A DNA stretch of 36,081 bases from a virus. The number at the start of each line of letters is the position of its first letter. Positions within the stretch are counted from its first letter, which is position 1. The translations under genes were made by a program, and so were the position numbers. The notes beneath the pieces are model-generated. The model had not been told where the DNA came from and ran no database searches. It saw only the letters and a program-made list of their open reading frames with translations. Shown here in pieces: positions 21,639-29,744 of this stretch. The stretch is from the IMG/VR virus record IMGVR_UViG_3300021090_000071, positions 1 through 36,081 of that record, one strand, 5' to 3'.

Positions 21639-23171
21639 ATGGACGCCTACATCTATCAAGCCGCCCTGCTCTGCGATGGCTGCGGGGAAAAGATTGTGGC
21701 AGAGTTGACGCGTGCCGGAAAAGCTCCCGAGGACCCCGAGGATGAACACACATATGACTCGGATGATTTTCCGAAGGGGCCGTATTCGGATGGTGGTGGA
21801 GAGTCTGACTCGCCACAGCACTGCGACCAGTGCAACGGCTTTCTGGAAAATCCTCTCACGACAGATGGGTACAATTACGTGAAGGAAGCTGTAGCCGAGG
21901 ACCTGAAAGCAGGGCGTAAGGGTTCGGTGGCTGTCACGGAATGGGCGCCGTTTTACGACATCCCGCTTGAGCAGGACGAATCTATTCATGAGGCTTCAGA
22001 AGAACCGCGACTCGAAGGTCAGTGGCGCGTTTTCTTTTCCCGCAAGTATGGGATGTTCTACATTTCTCCGTCACCCACAGCCGGTGAAGCAAACGACAAA
22101 CTGATCCGCAGCGGGTTTTACTCGAAGGACGAAGCTGAAGTGTTTGCCAAGAAAAAAAACGTGTCCATCGGGAAGGACCCTGTGGCACCGTTTTACCACG
22201 AGCTTCTCCTCATGAAGACGGCTGCAAGTCATGGGGTCAAGTTTGAAGGTAAATTCAGCGAGTCCTACTACACTCTGCGGGGTGAAGCTGTCGATTCCAG
22301 TGAACCCTCAAAGTCTGACCGCGAATTTATCAATAAATCCGACGCTGCAAAAAAGGCGTCGAACCGGGCCGACGCACAGATGAAGGCTGCCACGAAAAAG
22401 AAGGAGGATGTGGGAGGGCTGGTCGCGGGTCTGCTTGGGGAGTCATACGGTGATGACGACGAGGGCACTCCGACCGATGCGGAGCCAGCCGTCTGTTCGA
22501 ACTGCGGAAAAAATTCTCGCGCACCCGGCTCGGAATTGTGTGTGGATTGCAAGGCAGGGTATGAACGAGAAGAAGCGTATAAAGGTGATGATGACATTCC
22601 CCTCGGCTCCGCCTTCCGTCCAGACATGCTGAATATCGGTTCCGTGCTTGTCAACAAGAACAAGACGGGGGTTGAAAATCTTTGTCAGAATTGTCGCAGG
22701 CGTCCTGCGGAAGTTGGAGTCCTGTGCAATGCTTGCACCGATGCATTCGAGAAAAACATGACGAAAGAAGGAAAAGTTTCGTGCAGGACTCCCGAGGAAT
22801 GCCTTGACGAGATTTTCGAGGTGACGACGAGCGCGGCCATCGGCACGTACCCCATGGGTTTCAAGAAAAAGGGTGACAAGTCAAGCCCGCTGGACGACGA
22901 TGAGGGTAATGCTGTGAAGAAGAAAGAAAGTGTCGAGCGTATCGTGGGCAGGCTTCTGGAAGCGTGGCAGGAAACTGAGCTACCGGACGGGATTCTTCTT
23001 CGTAACGGTTCAAAAACTATCCGGGTCGAACCGACTGCTGAGGGCGAAAAAGAGGACTATGAGGTGTGGTACGGGGACGAGGAAACTGGAGCGTGGGATT
23101 CGATTGGTTTTGAAAAAGACTACGAAAAGGCTTGCACGTTAGCTCGTGAACACGCGAAGGAAAATCCATGA
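21639..23171 (+). CDS. Modular protein: conserved DxGYxYV domain plus tags and zinc ribbons
   Basis: A 510-residue protein. Residues 1-95 (MDAYIYQAALLCDGCGEKIV ... ESDSPQHCDQCNGFLENPLT ... DGYNYVKEAV) match a small conserved phage and bacterial protein that usually stands alone. To this are joined a central domain (WRVFFSRKYGMFYISPSPTA), the tag GGLVAGLLGESYGDDDEG, the zinc module CSNCGKNSRAPGSELCVDC resembling one in the gene at 15359, a second module CQNCRRRPAEVGVLCNAC, and the tag ERIVGRLLEAWQE. The C-terminal domain has IRVEPTAEGEKEDYEVWYGD. Growth by addition of modules at tag points is likely. Confidence 0.72.
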   Translation: MDAYIYQAALLCDGCGEKIVAELTRAGKAPEDPEDEHTYDSDDFPKGPYSDGGGESDSPQHCDQCNGFLENPLTTDGYNYVKEAVAEDLKAGRKGSVAVTEWAPFYDIPLEQDESIHEASEEPRLEGQWRVFFSRKYGMFYISPSPTAGEANDKLIRSGFYSKDEAEVFAKKKNVSIGKDPVAPFYHELLLMKTAASHGVKFEGKFSESYYTLRGEAVDSSEPSKSDREFINKSDAAKKASNRADAQMKAATKKKEDVGGLVAGLLGESYGDDDEGTPTDAEPAVCSNCGKNSRAPGSELCVDCKAGYEREEAYKGDDDIPLGSAFRPDMLNIGSVLVNKNKTGVENLCQNCRRRPAEVGVLCNACTDAFEKNMTKEGKVSCRTPEECLDEIFEVTTSAAIGTYPMGFKKKGDKSSPLDDDEGNAVKKKESVERIVGRLLEAWQETELPDGILLRNGSKTIRVEPTAEGEKEDYEVWYGDEETGAWDSIGFEKDYEKACTLAREHAKENP

Positions 23172-23356
23172 ATGTCATTACCAAGCTCGTCGCCCGGCTT
23201 CTCGAAGAGGAAGGCAAGCTGGCTGGTACTGAGGACTGGAGCCCGAAGGACAGGAAAGATGCGTACGATGCCTTTGTCGGTCACGGGAAATATGCTGACG
23301 TTTCAGAGGACGAGCGCCAGAAGGTTATCGCTGATTTCCACGCAAAATATAGTTAG
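23168..23356 (+). CDS. Small LLE-tagged protein
   Basis: A 62-residue protein beginning MNVITKLVARLLEEEGKLAG, a clear tag, followed by a compact helical domain with DWSPKDRKDAYDAFVGHGKY and DERQKVIADFHAKY. It overlaps both neighbours. Function unknown. Confidence 0.7.
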   Translation: MNVITKLVARLLEEEGKLAGTEDWSPKDRKDAYDAFVGHGKYADVSEDERQKVIADFHAKYS

Positions 23357-23595
23357 TGAGTAAAGTTTACCGGCCTGATCCAGACCGTATTTTCATCGGA
23401 GAGACCTGCGTGGCCGAAGAAATTCCGATCACAGTGAAACGTCGCTACCTGTGGGGGCGTGCTCTGGCTGAAGCTCTGGAGGCATTTATTGTGAATCGGG
23501 CCAGCGTGTTCCACGAGGAGCCCCGAATCAGGGTCAGGCCGCTCCTGATGAAACCAGAAGAGATCGAAGCAACAATCTTCTTGGGAGGTCTTTAG
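23356..23595 (+). CDS. Hypothetical protein upstream of sheath gene
   Basis: A 79-residue protein starting at GTG 23356, overlapping the preceding TAG. It has RIFIGETCVAEEIPITVKRR, then LAEALEAFIVNRASVF and IRVRPLLMKPEEIEATIF. No motif is recognised. The position just ahead of the tail sheath gene suggests a structural or assembly role. Confidence 0.65.
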   Translation: MSKVYRPDPDRIFIGETCVAEEIPITVKRRYLWGRALAEALEAFIVNRASVFHEEPRIRVRPLLMKPEEIEATIFLGGL

Positions 23596-23597
23596 CC

Positions 23598-23813
23598 GTG
23601 AAGTACAAGCTGATGAACAAAACCCGGCAGGGAATTCCGCTACTTCTGACGAACACGAACGGGAAGCTGCAAAGCTGGCTTCTTCCGGCTCGTGGGACTC
23701 GGGAGATCGACGGCTACGAGATGTCTCAGGCTGTCACCGACCTTCAGGTGAAGGGATATATCGAGGTCGAGGAAATCCACGAAGCTCCGGTGGAAGTGCC
23801 GGTCGAAGGCTGA
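23598..23813 (+). CDS. Conserved small protein upstream of sheath gene
   Basis: A 71-residue protein from GTG 23598. It has MNKTRQGIPLLLTNTNGKLQ, then SWLLPARGTREIDGYEM and a C-terminal KGYIEVEEIHEAPVEVPVEG. The beta-rich pattern resembles small proteins commonly encoded just before tail sheath genes in myoviruses. Function unknown. Confidence 0.7.
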   Translation: MKYKLMNKTRQGIPLLLTNTNGKLQSWLLPARGTREIDGYEMSQAVTDLQVKGYIEVEEIHEAPVEVPVEG

Positions 23814-23865
23814 AAAAGCACGTGTCCTGTAAAGACGTTTCAACTATCGAATTGAGGAGCAGATC

Positions 23866-26352
23866 ATGACTTACGTCTCTCCGGGCGTGTACACGACGAT
23901 CCTAGATTACAGCCTCTACGTTCCGACTCTTTCGGCGACGATTCTTGGAGTCGTCGGGCTCGCTTCCAAGGGGCCGGTCAACGAGGCGACCTACATCTCG
24001 AATGTTCTTACGTTCGTGACGGCGTTCGGTAATCCAAACCCGAATTATTTTGCTCCCTACGCGGCGCTTCAGTTTCTCCGCTTCGGGCGGCAGATGTTTT
24101 TCGTGCGGGTCGCTGGTCCTACTGCGGCTAATTCCAGTGGTATTCTGCCCGAAAAAACCACGGCTGGAACGGTCACATCCTCGGCGCCGGGTCCGTATTT
24201 CATTCAAAGCGCGGATAATCACGTTCTGCGTGTGAAGGTGGACGCAGGTTCGTTCGTTGTCGTCACTCTGACTAAGGGTGTTCGGACGGCTTCTCAGGTT
24301 GCCGCTGAAATCACCGCTGCTCCGCTCACCGGAGCCACCGTGACAGTCAACACGAATCAGACCATCACGATTACCTCTAACACGATTGGCGCTTCCAGCG
24401 CTATCACCATCGACACGACGGGAAATGGTTCGACGGCGAACGTTCCGCTCGGCTTCACGGCTGCTACCTACAGTGGTGCGGCTGCTACCGCCGGGACGAT
24501 CACTGGCACAGGGGTCAATGAGCCCTATGTGATTTCTACAGGCAGCAATGACGGGTTGACGGTCATCATCGACGGTACGTCCTACGCTGTCACTTTGACC
24601 GCAGGATCGCGTACGGCCTCTCAGATCGCTTCGGACATCAACGCGATCATCACCTCGAACGGGACGGCTTCCTCGCAGGTTGTGGGCGGAAATACGGTGG
24701 TCCGTATCGTGTCGGCTGCGACTGGCACGTCATCCACCGTGCAGATCCTCGGAAGCTCCACTGCGGCCTCTACGCTCGGCTTTGACGCGGCGGTCCATAT
24801 TGGAGTTGCGGCCACGAAGGGCAAGACGACGGGCACGGTTGCAGGACCCTACGTCCTTGGTGCCAACAACACCCTGAAGGTTCGCTTCAACGCCGGGCTG
24901 CTCCGTACAGTGGCTCTCACGGTCGGGTCTCAGACGGCCTCTCAGATCGTCAATTCCATCAATATCGTAATCGGCTCTGCCGGGTATAACGAAGGGCTGG
25001 CCTCGGTAACCTCGGACGGCAAGGTTTCTCTCGCCACCCTCGTGGCGGGCTCGACCGGTTCCGTGCAGGTGGATGCCACTGGAAATGCGCAGTACGGGCT
25101 CTCGCTGGCCACCTCGCAGTTCGCAGGCACAGGCACCGTGGGGCAGACTTCAGTCACGGTTACGGCGCTCACGAAGGGTACGCATGGAAATAGTCTTAAG
25201 GTGGTCATCGGTCCCGCGGCCAACGCTTCAGCCACAGCGTTCAGCCTGCGGGTTTACATGGGAGATGGCTTCGCGGAGGTATTCGACAACCTTCTTGTGA
25301 CACCTTCAACAGACGTGAATTTCGTGGAGACGGCCATCAATGAGGTTTCCACTCTGATTACGGTGGACCAGAATGGCTCTTCCTCGGTCATCCCCGAGGC
25401 TGGTACGACAACCCTTACGGGTGGAGACGATGGAGTTGCCTCGGTGACGGATGCCGACTATATCGGCACGACCACTTCCTTGGGGAAAACCGGACTCCAG
25501 ATTTTCGCCAACGCGGAGGATTTCGACCTGAACTTGCTGGCCGTGCCGGGAGTTTCCTCGGCAGCAGTCATCAACGAGATGCTGCTGCTCTGTTCGACAC
25601 GCGGTGACTGCATGTCCATCGTGGACCCGCCGCTCGGGCTCTCGACGCAGCAGGTCGTGGACTGGCACAACGGCGCTGGCGCCTACTCGGATCATCAGGC
25701 TTTCAATACGTTCTATGGCGCTCTGTATTGGCCATGGCTCCAGATTTACGACGCCACGAACAAAATGAAGGTTTGGGTTCCGCCTTCGGGTCTTGTCGGT
25801 GGAGTGTATGCGTTCACGGACTACAACACCTTCACGTGGATCGCACCTGCCGGTCTCAATCGTGGTCACTTGCTCCAGCCGTTGAAAATCGAGCACAACC
25901 CGGATCTTGGAGAGCGGGATTACCTCTACGGCAATCAGAACGCGGTCAACCCGATTGTGAATTTCCGCAAGGACGGAATCACGGTCTTCGGTCAGCGTTC
26001 GCTTCAGAGAAAGCCAAGCGCTCTTGACCGGGTGAATGTCGTGCGTCTTGTGCTTTATCTGCGGAAGGCTATTGCCACAGCGGTCAAGTACCTTGTGTTC
26101 GAGCCGAACGATCCGATTACGTGGGCGGCTTTCGTGAATCTCGTGGAACCTTACATGGAGATGGTCAAGCAGAATCGGGGCGTATACGACTACAAGGTCA
26201 TCTGCGACAAGGATACGAACCCGCCTGATGCCATTGACAGGAACGAAATGCACGGGGTCGTGGCGATGAAACCGGTGAAGGCCGCTGAATTCCTCGAAGT
26301 GAAATTCGTGCTCACGGCCACGGGCGCCCGGTTTGAGGATCTCGTTTTTTGA
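23866..26352 (+). CDS. Tail sheath protein with three inserted repeat domains
   Basis: An 828-residue protein starting at ATG 23866 after GAGGAG. The N-terminus TYVSPGVYTTILDYSLYVPT and the C-terminal part (RKPSALDRVNVVRLVLYLRK, FEPNDPITWAAFVNLVEPYM, and a final AAEFLEVKFVLTATGARFED) are typical of contractile-tail sheath proteins, which form the contracting outer tube. Residues about 100-422 are an insertion of three ~105-residue copies, each with a strand pair, a TASQI-type helix (TASQVAAEITAA, TASQIASDINAI, TASQIVNSINIV) and Ala/Thr/Gly-rich strands. These copies resemble the flagellin-IN type motif and would project from the sheath surface. Confidence 0.92.
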   Translation: MTYVSPGVYTTILDYSLYVPTLSATILGVVGLASKGPVNEATYISNVLTFVTAFGNPNPNYFAPYAALQFLRFGRQMFFVRVAGPTAANSSGILPEKTTAGTVTSSAPGPYFIQSADNHVLRVKVDAGSFVVVTLTKGVRTASQVAAEITAAPLTGATVTVNTNQTITITSNTIGASSAITIDTTGNGSTANVPLGFTAATYSGAAATAGTITGTGVNEPYVISTGSNDGLTVIIDGTSYAVTLTAGSRTASQIASDINAIITSNGTASSQVVGGNTVVRIVSAATGTSSTVQILGSSTAASTLGFDAAVHIGVAATKGKTTGTVAGPYVLGANNTLKVRFNAGLLRTVALTVGSQTASQIVNSINIVIGSAGYNEGLASVTSDGKVSLATLVAGSTGSVQVDATGNAQYGLSLATSQFAGTGTVGQTSVTVTALTKGTHGNSLKVVIGPAANASATAFSLRVYMGDGFAEVFDNLLVTPSTDVNFVETAINEVSTLITVDQNGSSSVIPEAGTTTLTGGDDGVASVTDADYIGTTTSLGKTGLQIFANAEDFDLNLLAVPGVSSAAVINEMLLLCSTRGDCMSIVDPPLGLSTQQVVDWHNGAGAYSDHQAFNTFYGALYWPWLQIYDATNKMKVWVPPSGLVGGVYAFTDYNTFTWIAPAGLNRGHLLQPLKIEHNPDLGERDYLYGNQNAVNPIVNFRKDGITVFGQRSLQRKPSALDRVNVVRLVLYLRKAIATAVKYLVFEPNDPITWAAFVNLVEPYMEMVKQNRGVYDYKVICDKDTNPPDAIDRNEMHGVVAMKPVKAAEFLEVKFVLTATGARFEDLVF

Positions 26353-26398
26353 GTCTAGACTTTCTAGCTTTGGTATACTATCCTTCTAGGAGGGTAGT

Positions 26399-26905
26399 AT
26401 GGCTGAATGGAGATCGTTGTTCGGGTTTGAAGGGTATTACATGATATCGAACGAAGGACAAGTCATGCGAGTAGCGCCGGGAAGGCACGGAGGAACACGT
26501 CCCGGTTACGTTCTGCGTTCTCGTGTTGACCGTAAAGGGTATCATTCTGTGATGCCATGTGTGGATGGAAAAACAAAGGTGGTATCGCTTCATCGGGCTG
26601 TACTGCTTGCTTTCAAGGGGGAACCGCCGATTGTTGGCATGGAGGCCAATCACGAGGACGGCAATAAAGCAAATTGTCATCTCAATAATTTGAGTTGGGT
26701 GACAAATAGCGAAAACAAGAAACACGCGATGCGCACTGGTTTGCGTAAACGGCTTTTTTCTAAGGAAGACATTACGCAAATCAAGGCATGGTACGCATCG
26801 GGTAGGTTTTCGCAACAGGCCATTGCGGATTTCTATGGTGTAAGTCAGCGTCACATTTCCTTTATTGTGCGTGGAGATATCTACACTGAGGACACGTTTT
26901 CATGA
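26399..26905 (+). CDS. HNH homing endonuclease (NUMOD4-HNH-HTH)
   Basis: A 168-residue protein from ATG 26399 after CTAGGAGGG. Residues 1-25 are a NUMOD4-like start (MAEWRSLFGFEGYYMISNEG). Residues 57-100 carry the HNH core VVSLHRAVLLAFKG, then MEANHEDGNKANCHLNNLSW. The end is a DNA-binding helix-turn-helix (ITQIKAWYASGRFSQQAIAD ... GVSQRHISFI). It is a selfish free-standing endonuclease that cuts a site in related phages without it. The upstream gap contains TATACT and ACTATCC, so it may have its own promoter. Confidence 0.88.
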   Translation: MAEWRSLFGFEGYYMISNEGQVMRVAPGRHGGTRPGYVLRSRVDRKGYHSVMPCVDGKTKVVSLHRAVLLAFKGEPPIVGMEANHEDGNKANCHLNNLSWVTNSENKKHAMRTGLRKRLFSKEDITQIKAWYASGRFSQQAIADFYGVSQRHISFIVRGDIYTEDTFS

Positions 26906-27291
26906 AGGAAATTACGGCTGAGCAGGTCGTGCGCGGACTGTTGGAGGACGATGAAACGACGTACGTTCACCTGCTGAAGACTCGTGGTGGTTCCGTATGT
27001 GGTGCCACTTCTGGTGAATCATACGCAGACATCAATTGGGTGACCTGCCCGAAGTGCCTGAAGATTTATGACGCAGAAGACGATGGTACGAGTGAATCGT
27101 TGCAGGAAGCGCGGGCAGGGCGGCAGGTCACGATTCTGATTGAGACCGATAACGAAGCTTTCACTGACGAACCGAGCTTGGAGTTGGCTCGAATTCTTCA
27201 GTCTCTCGCGTCCGGTAATTTGAACCCCGGAGATTCCATCAACATTCGGGACATCAATGGAAACACTGTCGGCAGCTTCAGGTGGACGTAA
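26902..27291 (+). CDS. LLE-tagged hypothetical protein
   Basis: A 129-residue protein beginning MKEITAEQVVRGLLEDDETT, an N-terminal tag. It then has a Cys site (GGSVCGATSGES ... VTCPKCLKIYD), and a C-terminal domain with RQVTILIETDNEAFTDEPSL and NIRDINGNTVGSFRW. The start overlaps the HNH stop (ATGA), so the homing gene is translationally joined to the operon. Function unknown. Confidence 0.7.
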   Translation: MKEITAEQVVRGLLEDDETTYVHLLKTRGGSVCGATSGESYADINWVTCPKCLKIYDAEDDGTSESLQEARAGRQVTILIETDNEAFTDEPSLELARILQSLASGNLNPGDSINIRDINGNTVGSFRWT

Positions 27292-27294
27292 ATC

Positions 27295-27819
27295 GTGGCC
27301 GAAGCACTGGCGTGTGGGCATCCTAATTGTCTAGCGTGGGCTAGAGAAGGTGCCATTCCGTGTACCGAGTGCGGGAGACCCGTAGACCATTCTCCGATGT
27401 GTCTGGAAAAAGATTCCGGTATCAAGTGCCGGGACTGCGCACGTGGAGATACGCCGACTAGCTGTGACGCTGATTATCGTAGTCAGGAAGTTGAGTCTAT
27501 CGTTGAAGCGTTTTTCACGGAGGATGTAGCCGACACGATTTATCAGCAACTTCGTGCCTTGAGCGGCGGAGGCGGGCTCGGCGGGCTGTCAGCGTGGGGT
27601 GCCCGAGAATTCATAAAGTCGTCTGACTCATTGATGTTCCGTGTCGGTAAGCGGGGTAAAATCACCATCAAGTATGACGAGGGAATGGACGAATATTCGG
27701 TCACTCTCCATAAGCTCGGCAATGGGGGCAGTGTCACGAAGTTGAAGTCGTTGGACATGGTTTACTTCGATCAGCTTGTGGATGTGATCGGTGAATGGGT
27801 AAGTGAGTTTAACCCATGA
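27295..27819 (+). CDS. Zinc-binding protein with internal tag
   Basis: A 174-residue protein from GTG 27295. The zinc part is CGHPNCLAW, CTECGRPVDHSPMCLEK and KCRDCARGD; then the tag variant QEVESIVEAFFTEDVADT near residues 62-79. A C-terminal domain (MFRVGKRGKITIKYDEGMDE, then YSVTLHKLG) follows. The order zinc, tag, domain repeats that of other genes here. Confidence 0.68.
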   Translation: MAEALACGHPNCLAWAREGAIPCTECGRPVDHSPMCLEKDSGIKCRDCARGDTPTSCDADYRSQEVESIVEAFFTEDVADTIYQQLRALSGGGGLGGLSAWGAREFIKSSDSLMFRVGKRGKITIKYDEGMDEYSVTLHKLGNGGSVTKLKSLDMVYFDQLVDVIGEWVSEFNP

Positions 27820-28193
27820 CCCTCGCTCAGTGGTTGGAAAAATCTCCCGTCGTCGGTAAGGTGTACGATAAGGGTGTGTACACGATCCCTGACCAGCTAC
27901 CGGACGACCTTCGCAGGGAACTCTGGAATCTGTCCGATTACCGGGTGTCGTCCGTAACTGGTGGGTCCATTTGGTTGACGAAAAAGAAAACCACCGAATC
28001 AAAGCCAAAAATGACATACGAGTTGGCCATGGCTGCTGCGAAGGATGAAGCCAACCGCCATATGAGGGCGGGTGGGCGCACGAAGTGGGATGAGTCGGAT
28101 TACAACGAAATGGCCAGAGTCTTCAATGAACTGTGGCCGGAAGGGTCGGAGACTGAGAGTATTGTTGAAGCACTCCTTGGGTGTGACCTGTGA
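27816..28193 (+). CDS. Hypothetical protein with C-terminal tag
   Basis: A 125-residue protein. The N-terminal half is mixed (VVGKVYDKGVYTIPDQLPDD and onward). The middle has a helix KMTYELAMAAAKDEANRHMR. The last residues TESIVEALLGCDL match the tag placed at the C-terminus. ATGA overlap at the start. No family recognised. Confidence 0.68.
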   Translation: MTLAQWLEKSPVVGKVYDKGVYTIPDQLPDDLRRELWNLSDYRVSSVTGGSIWLTKKKTTESKPKMTYELAMAAAKDEANRHMRAGGRTKWDESDYNEMARVFNELWPEGSETESIVEALLGCDL

Positions 28194-28396
28194 CTCGCGC
28201 TGAACTCGAAAACCTCGCCTTTAACAAGACGCCGGGAGACTACAAAGCTTTAGACGCAGACGGCGCCATGCGTCTGAATTACGTGAACCCGAAATCTGGT
28301 AACGCTGAATCGTGGCCGATCAGCGCTCTTCCTGTTGAGCACCTTCTCCGCCTTGCCGGGCTTTCGAAGGATACCTTCATCGGGGGGAAAAAATGA
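28190..28396 (+). CDS. Small hypothetical protein
   Basis: A 68-residue product from GTG 28190, overlapping the previous stop: TRAELENLAFNKTPGDYKAL, then a beta hairpin with MRLNYVNPKSGNAESWPIS, and a C-terminal helix. No tag and no known family. Confidence 0.65.
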   Translation: MTRAELENLAFNKTPGDYKALDADGAMRLNYVNPKSGNAESWPISALPVEHLLRLAGLSKDTFIGGKK

Positions 28397-28866
28397 GCGA
28401 GATGGTCGAGTCGTTTGAAAGCACTGATGAGATGCCGCGCATAAATAAAGTAGAGCGGCGGAAACGTAAAATTGCACGTCTTTTCCATCGTCTTCTGATC
28501 GGGCCAACCGACCTTAGTGAAGTGGTCGTCGGTTATTTTTCTACTGGTTACGCTACGCTTGGTATCTGGCATGGTACACGGGCTGCACCGTTTTTCCTGA
28601 CGGTTGACCGTATGCCGGGACCGTATATTTTTTTGCCCTTTATACTTGTTATTCTTGGTGGTTGCATTCTCGTTGCGTGGGCGAAGGAAGGTATTACCGC
28701 TCGAAAGGTGTGTGCGTGGGTGTCTGTTCCGGCGTTTGCGCTATGTACGTTTCTTTCTATCATCACGACTGGAGCGGGTGCGGCACAGATTATTTTTCCG
28801 GCGCTTACAGCACTTTCACTTAGGACTGTGCTTGGTCTAAATGGCCACGAGAAGAAGAGTGAATGA
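28393..28866 (+). CDS. Multi-spanning membrane protein
   Basis: A 157-residue protein. A basic N-terminal part (RRKRKIARLFHRL) is followed by about four hydrophobic segments: the stretch near residues 45-60, YIFLPFILVILGGCILVAWA near 77-96, VCAWVSVPAFALCTFLSIIT near 104-124, and a last segment near 128-148. The arrangement of a charged tail then four helices does not match a known family. It could belong to the lysis or entry set downstream. Confidence 0.7.
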   Translation: MSEMVESFESTDEMPRINKVERRKRKIARLFHRLLIGPTDLSEVVVGYFSTGYATLGIWHGTRAAPFFLTVDRMPGPYIFLPFILVILGGCILVAWAKEGITARKVCAWVSVPAFALCTFLSIITTGAGAAQIIFPALTALSLRTVLGLNGHEKKSE

Positions 28867-29218
28867 TCCAATTCTTCTCACAATTGGCGGCTCCGTCATC
28901 GTCGCAGCGACGGCGCTTGCCACAAAGCTACTGGAAAATCGTTTCGGTTCCAGTGTGCGCAGAATTGACCAAGGTGTTGCCGATATGGCTATCCTTCGGT
29001 CGGATAATAAGGACCTTGACGAGAAGGTCGATATTTGGAAAGAAAAATACTGGAAGCTTTATGAGGAGTGTGCGCACGAGCGGATTGAGAACGCGAACGT
29101 GTTAATGGATGTATCGCGGCTCCAGCGTGAAGTTGATCGGCTTGAAAAAGAACAGAGTCAACAAATATGTCCATTCAGCGGGTGTCCGCTTGATCGAGAG
29201 CAAAAGCCGGAGAAGTGA
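28841..29218 (+). CDS. Membrane-anchored coiled-coil protein (spanin-like architecture)
   Basis: A 125-residue protein from ATG 28841, overlapping the previous gene by 26 bases; GTG 28859 is an alternative. It has one N-terminal membrane helix (ILLTIGGSVIVAATALATKL), then a long coiled coil (DLDEKVDIWKEKYWKLYEEC and onward to RLQREVDRLEKEQSQ). A single anchor followed by a coiled coil is the layout of inner-membrane spanins, so a lysis role is possible but not shown. Confidence 0.68.
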   Translation: MATRRRVNDPILLTIGGSVIVAATALATKLLENRFGSSVRRIDQGVADMAILRSDNKDLDEKVDIWKEKYWKLYEECAHERIENANVLMDVSRLQREVDRLEKEQSQQICPFSGCPLDREQKPEK

Positions 29219-29267
29219 CTATCCCTACGGCCCCCACTACGAACTGTAGAAAGGAAAGGGAGGACCC

Positions 29268-29735
29268 ATGAGCTTCTTCGACGAACTGAAAGTCCTGATC
29301 GCAAAGTATGAAAGTGGCCCCGCGCCAACGCCGGTCTCTTCAGAACCACCGTTCCTGTATCCGGCGAGTCCGCGTTTCGGGTCGAAAAACGAGCAGAAAG
29401 ACATCGGCCCGTGCAATCCGCTCGACCTGCCGGAAGTCAAGGCACGGCTGGCGGAAGGGTACACGTACGCTGGAAACAGGGCGAAGTGGGGCGAGGGACT
29501 TGACAAGGCGGACGCTGAGCTTCGGCGTCTCTGGTCGATGTCCACGCCTGAGTACCAGACGAGCCGTTATCGCCGTTGCGACCCAACCTTCGCCTGCGCC
29601 GGGATCAAGGGTGGTCTGATCGAAATGCCGGGGGCGAATCCGATGTCGCCTCAGAATCTAGACCAGTACGAGGGGTTCACTCTCGAATCGTTCCTTGCCA
29701 ATGTTCAGACCGGTGGTGGACCGAGCGGCGGCTAA
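29268..29735 (+). CDS. Hypothetical protein
   Basis: A 155-residue protein from ATG 29268 after GGGAGGACCC. It has MSFFDELKVLIAKYESGPAP, a Pro-rich stretch, then DLPEVKARLAEGYTYAGNRA, and a segment with SRYRRCDPTFACAGIKGGLI containing two Cys. No known family. GACTATCC lies in the 49-base gap before it. Confidence 0.68.
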   Translation: MSFFDELKVLIAKYESGPAPTPVSSEPPFLYPASPRFGSKNEQKDIGPCNPLDLPEVKARLAEGYTYAGNRAKWGEGLDKADAELRRLWSMSTPEYQTSRYRRCDPTFACAGIKGGLIEMPGANPMSPQNLDQYEGFTLESFLANVQTGGGPSGG

Positions 29736-29744
29736 GATTCGACG

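Noticed and set aside
25306-26253. 315-codon minus-strand open frame
   Set aside because: It is antisense to the sheath C-terminal region, the best conserved part of that gene.
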